Shown one piece after another: positions 35,799 through 44,355 of a stretch of 64,000 nt of DNA; position 1 is the first letter of the stretch; each line of letters starts with the position of its first letter. The DNA is taken from contig CP179198.1 of NCBI GenBank assembly GCA_051201585.1, positions 2,356,001 to 2,420,000 on the forward strand. Direction: 5' to 3'. A program made the translations under genes and the position numbers. This DNA comes from UBA868 sp016776875 (GTDB lineage Bacteria; Pseudomonadota; Gammaproteobacteria; Arenicellales; UBA868). Under the pieces are notes generated by a model that was not told the origin of the DNA, searched no databases, and saw nothing but the letters and a program-made list of their open reading frames with translations.

Positions 35799-36590
35799 CT
35801 ACTGTTTTTCGTCCTTCCGTACTCGCCTAATTGACAAACTATGGCCTGTTTTGGGATCAACCTCAATCACGACGCCACAAACCGATGCACTCCCACTGGC
35901 GACTTCAAAGCGGGCGGGCACACGATTAATAAAACGCTTCAGTACGCCTTCTTTTTCCATTCCGATGACCGAATTGTAACAGCCAGTCATTCCAACATCC
36001 GTGATGTGCGCGGTCCCATTTGGGAGTATTCGTTCGTCTGCAGTGGGGATATGGGTATGCGTTCCAACCACTGCTGAGGCTCGCCCATCCAGATGCCAAC
36101 CCATCGCTACTTTTTCACTGGTGGCTTCGGCATGAAAATCAACAAATACAACATTAACGTCAGCTGGTTTTTTCTCTAACGCATGATTCGCACTCGCAAA
36201 CGGACAGTCAAGAGTCGGATGCATAAACACCGTGCCCATGATGTTTAAAACGCCTACCCTCGCACCGTTGGAGGCAGTCGCAACATACCAACCATTACCC
36301 GGTGTACCGGTTGGATAGTTATGAGGTCGCAACAAGCGTGGCTCATCCTCGATTAACTCTAACGCTTCTCGTTTATCCCAGATGTGATTTCCGGAGGTCA
36401 GCACATCAATATCACTGTGCTGTAAAAATTCTTCCATAACGCTCTCAGTCACCCCAAACCCGCCTGCCGCATTCTCTGCATTTACGATCGTCAGATCTGC
36501 TTCGGCATCGTCTTGAAGTTCAGGTAAAAATTTCCGCAGAGCGCGCCGCCCTGCCTTTCCAACAACATCTCCAATAAATAAAATATTCAT
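35799..36590 (-). CDS. YmdB-like metallophosphoesterase (TIGR00282)
   Basis: A dinuclear metal phosphoesterase of 263 residues. MNILFIGDVVGKAGRRAL marks the family N-terminus and sets the start at 36590; a longer frame upstream would overlap the neighbouring gene. Metal-ligand motifs are GDVVG, NAENAAGG, LTSGNHIWDKRE, DFHAEATSEK and VVGTHTHIPTAD. In Bacillus, YmdB hydrolyses cyclic nucleotides and affects RNA decay; the role in gammaproteobacteria is unclear. It follows the cyclo-ligase gene with a 7-bp gap. Confidence 0.92.
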   Translation of the reverse strand: MNILFIGDVVGKAGRRALRKFLPELQDDAEADLTIVNAENAAGGFGVTESVMEEFLQHSDIDVLTSGNHIWDKREALELIEDEPRLLRPHNYPTGTPGNGWYVATASNGARVGVLNIMGTVFMHPTLDCPFASANHALEKKPADVNVVFVDFHAEATSEKVAMGWHLDGRASAVVGTHTHIPTADERILPNGTAHITDVGMTGCYNSVIGMEKEGVLKRFINRVPARFEVASGSASVCGVVIEVDPKTGHSLSIRRVRKDEKQ

Positions 36591-36597
36591 CGATCGT

Positions 36598-37224
36598 TCA
36601 GCTATGCGCTGAGGGCTGAGAGGCATCAGAGATGAGTCTGAAGGCTTGATCGGTCAAAATCCCATCCAGTGGGACATCCCAACTGTCGACTGATAAGTCA
36701 TCGACTTTTTGAAACTCATGGGCAATACCAATCAGTCGGGGCCTCCGCCAGTTTTTTTTGGTTCGTCTCAATGCGAGAGATGCATCATAAAATCCCCCGC
36801 CCATGCCCAAACGATTACCCTTGGCATCAAACGCCACCAATGGCATGAGCAGCCAATCAAGCTGAACAGGGTCCAGAAGATTTTTCTGATCATGCAATGG
36901 AATTGGAATATCAAACCTACCTTTAGTCAAAGGTGCGGTTGGGCAGTACCGCGCAAATCGAACTCTCGGACGACGCGTGTTAAATAATACGGGTAAATAA
37001 CCATGAACGCCGGTCGTCACCAGCTCGATCAACGCGGGCAATGGATCAATCTCGCCATCATTTGCGACATAGGCCGCCACCCGTCTGGCATGAAGTATTC
37101 CGGGCAGTGCCAGAAGTCGCTTCGTCAAATCCAACGACGCCCTCTCGCGGTCCGTCGAAGACAGATCACGCCGCTTCGAACGCATCATTGCGCGAATTTC
37201 CCGCTTGGTATCTGATGTAGTCAT
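36598..37224 (-). CDS. fau: 5-formyltetrahydrofolate cyclo-ligase
   Basis: ATP-dependent conversion of 5-formyl-THF to 5,10-methenyl-THF (YgfA/FthC). The 208-residue protein begins with a basic helix KREIRAMMRSKRRDL. The active-site loop LLMPLVAFDAKGNRLGMGGGFYDASL is recognisable from its LGMGGGFYD core. DVPLDGILTD lies near the end. It lies just downstream of the 6S RNA, the same arrangement as ssrS-ygfA in E. coli, so it is probably expressed from read-through of the 6S transcript. Confidence 0.95.
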   Translation of the reverse strand: MTTSDTKREIRAMMRSKRRDLSSTDRERASLDLTKRLLALPGILHARRVAAYVANDGEIDPLPALIELVTTGVHGYLPVLFNTRRPRVRFARYCPTAPLTKGRFDIPIPLHDQKNLLDPVQLDWLLMPLVAFDAKGNRLGMGGGFYDASLALRRTKKNWRRPRLIGIAHEFQKVDDLSVDSWDVPLDGILTDQAFRLISDASQPSAHS

Positions 37225-37230
37225 AAGTAA

Positions 37231-37428
37231 ATGGCATCACCCGCTGTTGCCGCAAATTCCCGGGGTACCTTGAACCTTAGAGTTCAAGTGGGGACCGCTA
37301 AAACCCCTTAAGGCTTTCCCGTCAACGCGGGACTTGCACACCAGAGTCTAAAAAGCGATCCCCTTTCTGTAATACAGGTCCGAAGGGATTGGCGGGAACC
37401 TGCAAACAAAGCAGGCGATGCCGAAATT
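37231..37428 (-). ncRNA. ssrS: 6S RNA (SsrS)
   Basis: The gap between zapA and the cyclo-ligase holds a long imperfect hairpin. The minus-strand ends GGCATCGCCTGC and GCGGGTGATGCC pair over about 12 bp with wobbles (37422 side with 37233 side). Near the 3' side is the conserved internal hairpin CTTGAAC...GTTCAAG (about 37270-37290). Internal GCCTTAAGG resembles the conserved GCCTTAA of E. coli 6S. 6S RNA mimics an open promoter and sequesters sigma70 RNA polymerase in stationary phase. Ends are approximate. Confidence 0.9.
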
Positions 37429-37465
37429 CATTTTACTGGATTGTGCTGAAAACTGCGTCAAAAAA
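37429..37465 (-). promoter_or_regulatory. Candidate 6S RNA promoter
   Basis: Upstream of the 6S 5' end the minus strand has TTGACG and, 20 bp on, TAAAAT just before the expected transcript start. The -10 position is good but the spacing is longer than the 17-bp optimum, so this is only a candidate. Confidence 0.35.
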
Positions 37466-37484
37466 ATGAAATCGCCGACTGATA

Positions 37485-37772
37485 TCAATCTTCTGTTATC
37501 GCAGCAGCAATACGCTGACGAAGTCCCCGAACGCGATTAATCACGACTTCATCGACTTCCATGGGTTGATCCGAAATGAGCTCATTGGCCATATTGAGCG
37601 CCGCAAGCACAACCGTATGCTCAATTCCAATGACTTTACTCTGATCTTGAACCACTTTAATCTGAGCGTTCAGATATTGCGCGGCCGATTCCACGGCCGC
37701 TTTCTCCCCCGGGCCGCATGCAATTGTAAAATCTCGATCAAGAATTCGAACCTTAACACCTTCTTTTGACAT
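37485..37772 (-). CDS. zapA: Cell division protein ZapA
   Basis: A 95-residue FtsZ-ring stabiliser. The start is set at ATG 37772 (MSKEGVKVRILDRDFTIACG); a longer open frame overlaps the zapB-like gene and is not needed. The N-terminal beta-region with the DRDFTIAC motif is followed by a long helix/coiled coil (VVLAALNMANELI). It lies downstream of a TIGR02449 gene and upstream of 6S RNA, the standard gammaproteobacterial order. Confidence 0.95.
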   Translation of the reverse strand: MSKEGVKVRILDRDFTIACGPGEKAAVESAAQYLNAQIKVVQDQSKVIGIEHTVVLAALNMANELISDQPMEVDEVVINRVRGLRQRIAAAITED

Positions 37773-37797
37773 GTTTTTTTCGCTGCTAAAAAGGAAA

Positions 37798-38025
37798 TTA
37801 GGATGTTTGAGCGGTACGCAATCGATCGACCACCATATCAATACGTTTTTTGGCTTCTAGATTACGGTTAATCAGATCTTCTTTCTCAGACGTGAGCGTC
37901 TGCTCAACCAATCGAAGTTTTTCGTTCTCGGATCTAAGATGATTACACGTCGCGACGAGATCCTCGAGCTGTGCCGCAAGCGCCTCGATTTCAGTTAGTA
38001 ATAGCTCGCCAGACGTTTCAGACAT
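37798..38025 (-). CDS. ZapB-like coiled-coil protein (TIGR02449)
   Basis: A 75-residue protein that is almost entirely coiled coil, with heptads through LEDLVATCNHLRSENEKLR and LTSEKEDLINRN. This is the TIGR02449 family found next to zapA in many gammaproteobacteria and often named ZapB-like. It probably bridges ZapA/FtsZ assemblies. A 25-bp gap separates it from zapA. Confidence 0.9.
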   Translation of the reverse strand: MSETSGELLLTEIEALAAQLEDLVATCNHLRSENEKLRLVEQTLTSEKEDLINRNLEAKKRIDMVVDRLRTAQTS

Positions 38026-38089
38026 ATTCCTACCAATGTTGCTGATACCAGTAAAATTACAACTTCACAGATAAAGGATGATAGGACTG

Positions 38090-38107
38090 GTTGACTCGAG
38101 GGTCAAC
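38090..38107. promoter_or_regulatory. Inverted repeat in zapB-like/ygfB divergent promoter
   Basis: GTTGAC and GTCAAC, 6 bp each, are separated by TCGAGG. A TATAAT box follows at 38131-38136 upstream of ygfB. The palindrome could be an operator for either direction; no regulator is evident. Confidence 0.35.
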
Positions 38108-38165
38108 GAGGGCGTGACGGGTGCCATTGCTATAATTAGCAAAATAATGCTTTGCTCATCAACCC

Positions 38166-38747
38166 ATGGCTAATTCACCGACAATTCCGCTCAATGACAC
38201 GGTTTATCAGCATTTTAAGTCGCTCTTAACCGAGAACTTGCCTGAATATTCAGCCTCCGAAGTCCACGGGGTCATTACCGGTTTGGCCTGTGCTGGCATT
38301 ACCGATGACCAGTTCAGCGATTGGGGTCCAGTACTCCTTGATTCTGATCATCATAATGATGCCGGCGACACCCTCCCCGACGCCTTAATGGGCTTGATGG
38401 CATTGACTGAAAAATCCCTTAAAGCGCAGGACTTTTCTTTTCGAGTTTTGCTCCCTCCGGATACCGATCCGATCTCGGAACGAACGCAAGCCGTCGCAGA
38501 ATGGTGTTACGGGTTCGGCTTAGGAATTAATTGGACACGCACTGTAAACGCGGATTCATTGGAAGAAGATGCCAAAGACGCTATTGCCGACATTGCCGAA
38601 CTCGCGAATGTCGATTCCACATCAACATCTCCGGACGACGAGAATTCACTAATGGAAGTTGAAGAATATCTCAGAGTCGCCACACAATTAATTTTTGAGT
38701 CCGTTGGATATACGGCTCCCACCCTCAAGGATCATATGTCTCAATGA
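38166..38747 (+). CDS. ygfB: UPF0149 family protein YgfB
   Basis: A 193-residue helical protein of the YgfB/YecA (UPF0149) family. Landmarks are ASEVHGVITGLACAG near residue 35 and AEWCYGFGLGINWTR near residue 110. No SEC-C metal-binding tail is present, which fits YgfB rather than YecA. In Pseudomonas a homologue modulates a regulatory pathway; here the role is unknown. Its stop overlaps pepP by 4 bp, and it starts the ygfB-pepP-ubiH run. Confidence 0.93.
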   Translation: MANSPTIPLNDTVYQHFKSLLTENLPEYSASEVHGVITGLACAGITDDQFSDWGPVLLDSDHHNDAGDTLPDALMGLMALTEKSLKAQDFSFRVLLPPDTDPISERTQAVAEWCYGFGLGINWTRTVNADSLEEDAKDAIADIAELANVDSTSTSPDDENSLMEVEEYLRVATQLIFESVGYTAPTLKDHMSQ

Positions 38748-40054
38748 CTTCAATCAAAGAATATTTCAGAAGACGCCAAGATTTGATGAGTCAAATCGGA
38801 GACGGGATTGCCGTTATTCCAAGTGCTCCAGTCTCAACCCGCAACGGTGATGTGCATTACCGATACCGGGCGGATAGTGATTTTTTTTATCTAACAGGCT
38901 TTGAAGAGCCTCATTCAGTAGCAGTGCTTGCGCCGGGTAGAGCCGGTGGTGAATTTTTAATTTTTTGTCGCGAGCGTAACGCCACTCAGGAAATGTGGGA
39001 TGGGAAAAGAGCCGGGCTCGAGGGTGTTGTACGAGACTTTGGTGCCGACGACGCCTTCCCGATTGAAGATCTGGAGGACATTCTCCCCAGCCTTCTCGAA
39101 AATCGAGCCAAGGTTTATTGCAACCTCGGTCGATATCCCGAATTTGATAAGGAAATGCTTGACTGGCTAAACGATGTGAGAACCCGAAAACGCAGTGGAA
39201 TCACCGTTCCCGGAGAACTCGCTGATTTGGGCTATTTGTTACATGAACTCAGACTGTTTAAACGAGCGCCGGAAATCAAAGCCATGAGACAGGCGGCGTC
39301 TGTCTCTGCAGCAGCACATTGCCGGGCGATGACACATTGCAGGCCAGGTATGTATGAGTATCAAATTGAGGCAGAACTCGAATACGAATTTCGAAAAGGA
39401 GGGGCGCAGTACCCCGCGTATCCTTCAATAGTGGCCGGAGGAATCAACGCCTGCGTTTTACACTACATCGAGAATCGTGCCCGATTACGCAAGGGTGATT
39501 TGCTGCTAATTGACGCAGGCGCAGAACTGAACTACTACTGCGCAGATATTACTCGCACTTTTCCAGTCAGTGGAAAGTTCAGCGGTAGGCAACGCGCACT
39601 TTACGATATCGTTCTCGAAGCGCAATATGCAGCTATCGATAAAGTGCGACCGGGTGCCAACTTTAACGAACCCCACGAAGCCGCCGTGAATTCAATTGCA
39701 ATGGGTCTTAAAGACCTCAAGATCCTGAAAGGCAGTCTTGATAGCATTATTGAGCGCGGGACCTATCGAAAATTTTTCGTGCACCGCACCAGTCATTGGT
39801 TAGGCATGGACGTTCATGACGTTGGTGAGTATCGCTTGAGTGATAATTGGAGACTATTAGAGCCCGGCATGGTGCTAACCGTTGAGCCCGGCATCTATGT
39901 GCCAGCAAGCAAAGGTTTTCCCACTGCGTGGCAGGGAATCGGTATACGGATTGAGGACGATGTACTGGTCACTCGAAAAGGCCCTGAAGTACTGACTCAT
40001 GGCGTACCAAAAGCGCCGGACCAAATAGAGGCATTGATGGCCTCTAGCCACTAG
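38744..40054 (+). CDS. pepP: Xaa-Pro aminopeptidase (PepP)
   Basis: Removes N-terminal residues ahead of proline; an M24B dimanganese peptidase. The N-terminal domain (about 1-170) carries RYRADSDFFYLTGFEEP. The pita-bread domain has the metal ligands in LLIDAGAELNYYCADITRTFPVSG (two Asp), HRTSHWLGMDVHDVG (His), TVEPGIYV (Glu) and GIGIRIEDDVLV (Glu). The 436-residue length matches E. coli PepP. Confidence 0.97.
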   Translation: MTSIKEYFRRRQDLMSQIGDGIAVIPSAPVSTRNGDVHYRYRADSDFFYLTGFEEPHSVAVLAPGRAGGEFLIFCRERNATQEMWDGKRAGLEGVVRDFGADDAFPIEDLEDILPSLLENRAKVYCNLGRYPEFDKEMLDWLNDVRTRKRSGITVPGELADLGYLLHELRLFKRAPEIKAMRQAASVSAAAHCRAMTHCRPGMYEYQIEAELEYEFRKGGAQYPAYPSIVAGGINACVLHYIENRARLRKGDLLLIDAGAELNYYCADITRTFPVSGKFSGRQRALYDIVLEAQYAAIDKVRPGANFNEPHEAAVNSIAMGLKDLKILKGSLDSIIERGTYRKFFVHRTSHWLGMDVHDVGEYRLSDNWRLLEPGMVLTVEPGIYVPASKGFPTAWQGIGIRIEDDVLVTRKGPEVLTHGVPKAPDQIEALMASSH

Positions 40055-40060
40055 ATCCTA

Positions 40061-41278
40061 ATGACTCAAAAACTCACCATCATTGGTGGGGGTCTAGTGG
40101 GCGCGAGCTTGGCTTGCGCGTTGCGACCACTTGATCTTGATGTCACCGTCCTCGAGGAGACGCCGCTCGAAAGCGGCGCACAACCCAGTTTCGATGAGCG
40201 CACCATTGCGCTGACTTATGGCTCCAGAAAAGTGCTTGAGGCCATTGGCATTTGGGATTTAATTGCGCCTCAAGCTGGTGACATTAAGCGAATTCACGTC
40301 TCCAATAGAGGTCATGCCGGCTTTACCAGACTTGATAGAAGCGATATCGGAACCGAGGCACTCGGCTACGTTGTGCCTACGCGCGCAATCGGAAAGGCAC
40401 TGATCGACGAGCTGAATCGATCACCCAAAATTGATTTTCGATGTCCATCTCGCGCTGAACGAATTCATATTAGCCCTGCATTAAATAACGTCATAACTGA
40501 AACGACTGATGGGACAGTGTCGTCATCGCTAGTCGTACTGGCCGACGGTGGACGCTCGCCTGCGACCACCATGATTAGCGTAAACAAAAAAATAAAAAAA
40601 TATTCAGAGCATGCGCTGGTCGGAATTGTCGGCGTTGATCGGGATCACCATGGCACGGCTTTTGAACGCTTCACCGAACATGGTCCCTTAGCGCTGTTAC
40701 CGCTTGTCAATCAGGGTTTCGCGCTTGCCTGGACGCTCCCAGAGCATGACGCCAAGGAGATGACTGCATTACCCACTGAAGAGTTTTTGAGTCTTCTGCA
40801 GGATGCTTTCGGAGACCGGGCAGGCTTTTTTACCACCTGTAACCAGTTGACCACTTATCCCCTGTCCCAGGTCAAGATTGAAAGCCCGGTCAGTGATCGA
40901 TGTGTTGCAGTGGGTAATGCTGCTCATATCGTACACCCTGTTGCAGGTCAGGGATTTAATTTAGGGCTCAGGGACATTGCTTGTTTATCTGAAGCCATTG
41001 CTGATGCGACTCTGGAAAATGCGGATATCGGCGAAACCTCGTTTTTACAGCGGTATGCTTCCAATCGTCAAGATCAAACCCGTCGCGTGCTGAAATTTAC
41101 AGACGGGCTTTTGCAACTATTTGCCAATGAACTTCCAGGCCTTCGTGTCGCACGAAATCTTGGACTCAGCTTGATTGAAATTATGCCACCCGCAAAGCGC
41201 TTATTGCTCCGCCGTACGGTGGGCATCGCAGGACCCCTGCCTCGACTGGCTCGCGGGCTTCCGCTACGACCTCAATGA
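40061..41278 (+). CDS. ubiH: 2-octaprenyl-6-methoxyphenol hydroxylase (UbiH)
   Basis: FAD monooxygenase of aerobic ubiquinone synthesis. 405 residues with the FAD motif IIGGGLVGASLACAL at the start, the DERTIALTYGSRKVLEAIG motif of this family, and the second FAD motif VGNAAHIVHPVAGQGFNLGLRD. The Asn in VGNAAH is characteristic of UbiH. It follows pepP by 6 bp and overlaps the next hydroxylase by 4 bp, so the genes form one unit. Confidence 0.95.
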   Translation: MTQKLTIIGGGLVGASLACALRPLDLDVTVLEETPLESGAQPSFDERTIALTYGSRKVLEAIGIWDLIAPQAGDIKRIHVSNRGHAGFTRLDRSDIGTEALGYVVPTRAIGKALIDELNRSPKIDFRCPSRAERIHISPALNNVITETTDGTVSSSLVVLADGGRSPATTMISVNKKIKKYSEHALVGIVGVDRDHHGTAFERFTEHGPLALLPLVNQGFALAWTLPEHDAKEMTALPTEEFLSLLQDAFGDRAGFFTTCNQLTTYPLSQVKIESPVSDRCVAVGNAAHIVHPVAGQGFNLGLRDIACLSEAIADATLENADIGETSFLQRYASNRQDQTRRVLKFTDGLLQLFANELPGLRVARNLGLSLIEIMPPAKRLLLRRTVGIAGPLPRLARGLPLRPQ

Positions 41279-42495
41279 TGAACAAGCACTGCTCTGACCT
41301 AAGCTGTGATGTAATAATTAACGGGGCAGGCCTTGTGGGAAGCACTTGCGCGCTTTCTTTGGCGCAAAACGGTCTCGACGTTCTTATTTTGGACCAGCGC
41401 TCGTCCGACCCGCCTCCCGAACCAGAACCCATCAGAGTCAGCGCACTTAATATTGCCTCGCAAAATATCCTGACAGCCCTTGGTGTCTGGAACCGTTTAT
41501 CTAGAGAAGTAAAAACACCATTTGAGAATATTGAAGTTTGGGATGCCTCAGGAAACGGACATCTCAAATTTGAAGCCGCATCAGTCGGCCTTGAGCACCT
41601 CGGCCACATCGTCTCGAATTCGGGAATTTGCGCAACGCTACACCAAGTGATCAATGAGCATCCGAATATTTCCATCATATGGTCTGACGCGATTACCAAA
41701 TGCGCCACATCTGAAGATAAAATTACGGTGGTAACTGAAAATAGCAGAACCATCAACAGTCAACTTCTTGTCGGCTCAGACGGCGCCAAATCCAACACTC
41801 GCAAACTTGCAAACATTGATCATGAGGCTACCAGCTATCAGCAACTTGCAATTATTGCGTCCGTGACCACCTCGAAGCCTCATGACTCTTGTGCCCGGCA
41901 GCGGTTCTTGGAAACTGGACCCCTTGCATTTCTGCCGATTTCCAATCATCAGTGCTCAATCGTGTGGTCTGCAGATCTGGAGGAAGCCAATCGACTATTA
42001 ACGCTGAGTGACGCTGCGTTTTCTGAAGCGTTGGCTGCAGCATTTAATTACGAACTGGGGTCAATTGCGTCCGTTAGCTTGCGGAGAAGTTTTCCATTGG
42101 CCCGACAACACGCGAAGAGATACATAGAAGATCGTATTGCACTGATTGGGGACGCCGCACATACCGTGCACCCCTTAGCGGGACTCGGTGCAAATCAAGG
42201 AATTTCAGATGCAGCAGCATTGAGCCAAATTATTAATGCGCGGCACTCAGACAATCGCGATTTCTCCACTCGCTCAGTACTGCGTCGTTATGAGCGATGG
42301 CGTCGCAGCGAGAACGCATTTCTTATAGATACCATCGACAGTCTTCAGAAGTGTTTTGGCATTAAAAACCCTGTGGTATCACAGGCGCGAACCGCGGGGC
42401 TAAACCTTACGGCTCGATCCGAAATTCTAAAACGCAAATTGATGCATCACGCCATCGGCTTTGGAGGGCAAACGCCCCGTCTGGCTCAACAATGA
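41275..42495 (+). CDS. Ubiquinone biosynthesis FAD hydroxylase (UbiI/VisC-like)
   Basis: A second UbiH-family monooxygenase of 406 residues. It has INGAGLVGSTCALSLAQNG for FAD/ADP binding, RVSALNIASQNIL, and LIGDAAHTVHPLAGLGANQGISD for the flavin. Which ring position it hydroxylates (UbiI C5, UbiF C6 or a broader UbiL/M-type) cannot be read from sequence. It is directly coupled to ubiH and overlaps the outer-membrane protein gene by 4 bp. Confidence 0.92.
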   Translation: MMNKHCSDLSCDVIINGAGLVGSTCALSLAQNGLDVLILDQRSSDPPPEPEPIRVSALNIASQNILTALGVWNRLSREVKTPFENIEVWDASGNGHLKFEAASVGLEHLGHIVSNSGICATLHQVINEHPNISIIWSDAITKCATSEDKITVVTENSRTINSQLLVGSDGAKSNTRKLANIDHEATSYQQLAIIASVTTSKPHDSCARQRFLETGPLAFLPISNHQCSIVWSADLEEANRLLTLSDAAFSEALAAAFNYELGSIASVSLRRSFPLARQHAKRYIEDRIALIGDAAHTVHPLAGLGANQGISDAAALSQIINARHSDNRDFSTRSVLRRYERWRRSENAFLIDTIDSLQKCFGIKNPVVSQARTAGLNLTARSEILKRKLMHHAIGFGGQTPRLAQQ

Positions 42496-43787
42496 AATTT
42501 ATTTACCGAGCGCCGTCCTCGAGTATTTTTGACGTTTATCATTTTTTTTCAAACTCATTGATCAAATTGCTTTATGTGATAACGCTCACCCTTCTCTTAA
42601 ATTCCACGATCGCTAATGCTCAGTCAACCAAATCGGGCAGCCGGACCCGAGCAGTTCCGGTCATCTTCTCAACTGAAAACTTAGGGGTCTCTCTTGGCCT
42701 CGGCGGTGTCTCGATAGGTTTGGGTCAGCCACAAGCTGCTATTTTCGCGCTGGGCTTTTACTCGAAAAATAAGTCAAGCGGACTATCCATCGGCGCGGTC
42801 AATTATCAAATCCCAAAAATCCCTTCTTTGTATTTTTCGGGCCTCCTGTATCAAGGAGAGCTTCCTCAATACCGTTATTTCTCTAGCGCGGATCCCGGAT
42901 ATTCAATTCGTTCAAACAGTGCCTCCCCTGAGTTTCAGAAAATCGGGCTCGATCAATCCATCGCACGAGTTCAAGCACGATGGATTCTGCCCATTGGCAA
43001 TGCGAAGCGTCCCGACTTCAAGCTTGCAAATCGCGCATTCCTCCCCGGACAGCCCCAGCCAGAAGTCGGCTGGAATCCTCAGGCGAGTGGGATCACCAGT
43101 TTTAGGTTTCAGTGGGAGCAGCAGAGTCAGACTTATCGAGAATTAGCGCGAGACACGCGCACGGGAGCAGACACTTTTAGGGCTCAAATAGATTGGGACA
43201 ACACGGGCTCACGACTTATCCCAGAAGCCGGAATTCGGGCAAGTCTTGGTACAAGCTGGGGCAATAATCACTATCAAAAAGGAAATTGGCGTCTTAACGA
43301 GGCACAGGTCAGTGGATTTATCCCCTTGCGATTCGGCAAAGACAATGTACAACAGCAAGTGATCGCATTAAACCTTTATGCCGCCGATACACCGGGTTGG
43401 AATACGAACAATACCAACAATCGACCGCCTGAGTATTTAGGCGCTCGACTCGGCGGCTTAACCCGTTTCCGCGGCTATCCCAATGCCCGGTACGTCGACC
43501 GATCAGCCTGGGTCTACAGCGCTGAATACCGTGTTATTCCCAAATGGCAACCTCTCGCCCATTTTTTTAGCACAATCGGTTACCGCGTGCCCTGGTGGCA
43601 GTTTGTTCTTTTCAGCGACTTCGGACGTGTTGCATCCGAGTTTGACCTTGCGGAATTCCATCGAGACATGAAGATCACTGCGGGCATAGGCTTTAGAATT
43701 CTCGCGGAGGGGCTTTTAGTCAGAATTGATTTTGGGTCAAGTGAAGAAGAGTCAACGACAGTTGTCATGATCGATCAGTCGTTTTAG
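42492..43787 (+). CDS. Omp85/BamA-like outer-membrane barrel protein without POTRA domains
   Basis: A 431-residue protein with an N-terminal export signal (hydrophobic run about 24-40, cleavage likely after ANA). It then passes almost directly into beta-barrel sequence. LGGLTRFRGYPNARYVDRSAW contains the loop-6 RGY motif of Omp85 proteins, and the chain ends in aromatic Phe after LLVRIDFGSS. No POTRA repeats precede the barrel, so it resembles the noNterm Omp85 group. The start codon overlaps the ubiI-like stop (ATGA). Function is not known; fur follows 82 bp downstream. Confidence 0.82.
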   Translation: MKFIYRAPSSSIFDVYHFFSNSLIKLLYVITLTLLLNSTIANAQSTKSGSRTRAVPVIFSTENLGVSLGLGGVSIGLGQPQAAIFALGFYSKNKSSGLSIGAVNYQIPKIPSLYFSGLLYQGELPQYRYFSSADPGYSIRSNSASPEFQKIGLDQSIARVQARWILPIGNAKRPDFKLANRAFLPGQPQPEVGWNPQASGITSFRFQWEQQSQTYRELARDTRTGADTFRAQIDWDNTGSRLIPEAGIRASLGTSWGNNHYQKGNWRLNEAQVSGFIPLRFGKDNVQQQVIALNLYAADTPGWNTNNTNNRPPEYLGARLGGLTRFRGYPNARYVDRSAWVYSAEYRVIPKWQPLAHFFSTIGYRVPWWQFVLFSDFGRVASEFDLAEFHRDMKITAGIGFRILAEGLLVRIDFGSSEEESTTVVMIDQSF

Positions 43788-43837
43788 TCAACATCAACGC
43801 TATTCGATCCAAAAAACGCATCCAAACACCCTTCGTT

Positions 43838-43843
43838 TATAAT
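43838..43843 (+). promoter_or_regulatory. Candidate -10 box of fur
   Basis: A consensus TATAAT lies 26 bp before the fur start in the 82-bp gap after the Omp85-like gene. No good -35 hexamer sits at the proper distance, so an activator or an extended -10 element might be needed. Confidence 0.35.
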
Positions 43844-43869
43844 TCGGTCAATCAAAATCGACTAAACCT

Positions 43870-44295
43870 ATGCCTGAAATCGACGATCTAAAAAAAGCGG
43901 GTCTTAAAACTACCCAACCTCGACTCAAGATTCTGGCTGCACTGGAAAAAAGCCCGGTCAGACACGTGAGCGCAGAAGACGTGTTTAAACTCTTATTAGA
44001 AGAGCAAGAAGACATCGGACTCGCAACCGTTTATCGAGTGCTTACGCAGTTTGAGACCTCCGGCCTTGTTATTCGTCATAATTTCGAAGGCGGTCGATCC
44101 GTGTTTGAACTTAATGATGCCGATCATCATGACCACATTGTTTGCGTGAAGTGCGGGCGAGTGGCGGAGTTTTCTGACCCCGATATCGAAAAACGTCAGA
44201 AAAAAGCCGCGGAAAAGGCTGGATTTATTCTGCAAGACCATGCACTTTACTTGTATGGCCTTTGCCATAAATGCGCTCGACAGAAGAACGCATAG
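43870..44295 (+). CDS. fur: Ferric uptake regulator Fur
   Basis: Iron-responsive DNA-binding repressor of 141 residues. The winged helix (about 10-80) includes LKTTQPRLKILAAL and DIGLATVYRVLTQFE. The metal sites follow in DADHHDHIVCVKCGRVAEF, with the first zinc Cys pair (C-x2-C), and in HALYLYGLCHKC with a second Cys pair. All ligands of classical Fur are present. It controls iron uptake genes elsewhere in the genome. Confidence 0.97.
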   Translation: MPEIDDLKKAGLKTTQPRLKILAALEKSPVRHVSAEDVFKLLLEEQEDIGLATVYRVLTQFETSGLVIRHNFEGGRSVFELNDADHHDHIVCVKCGRVAEFSDPDIEKRQKKAAEKAGFILQDHALYLYGLCHKCARQKNA

Positions 44296-44355
44296 CTTTT
44301 TGTTGTTTATCTTTTCTCTCTATCTTTAAACCAACAATCGCCCCTCGGAGAACCT

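Noticed and set aside
41181..41756. 191-codon minus-strand ORF
   Set aside because: Lies antisense to the 3' end of ubiH and the ubiI-like gene, whose products are clearly conserved; no ribosome site or family.
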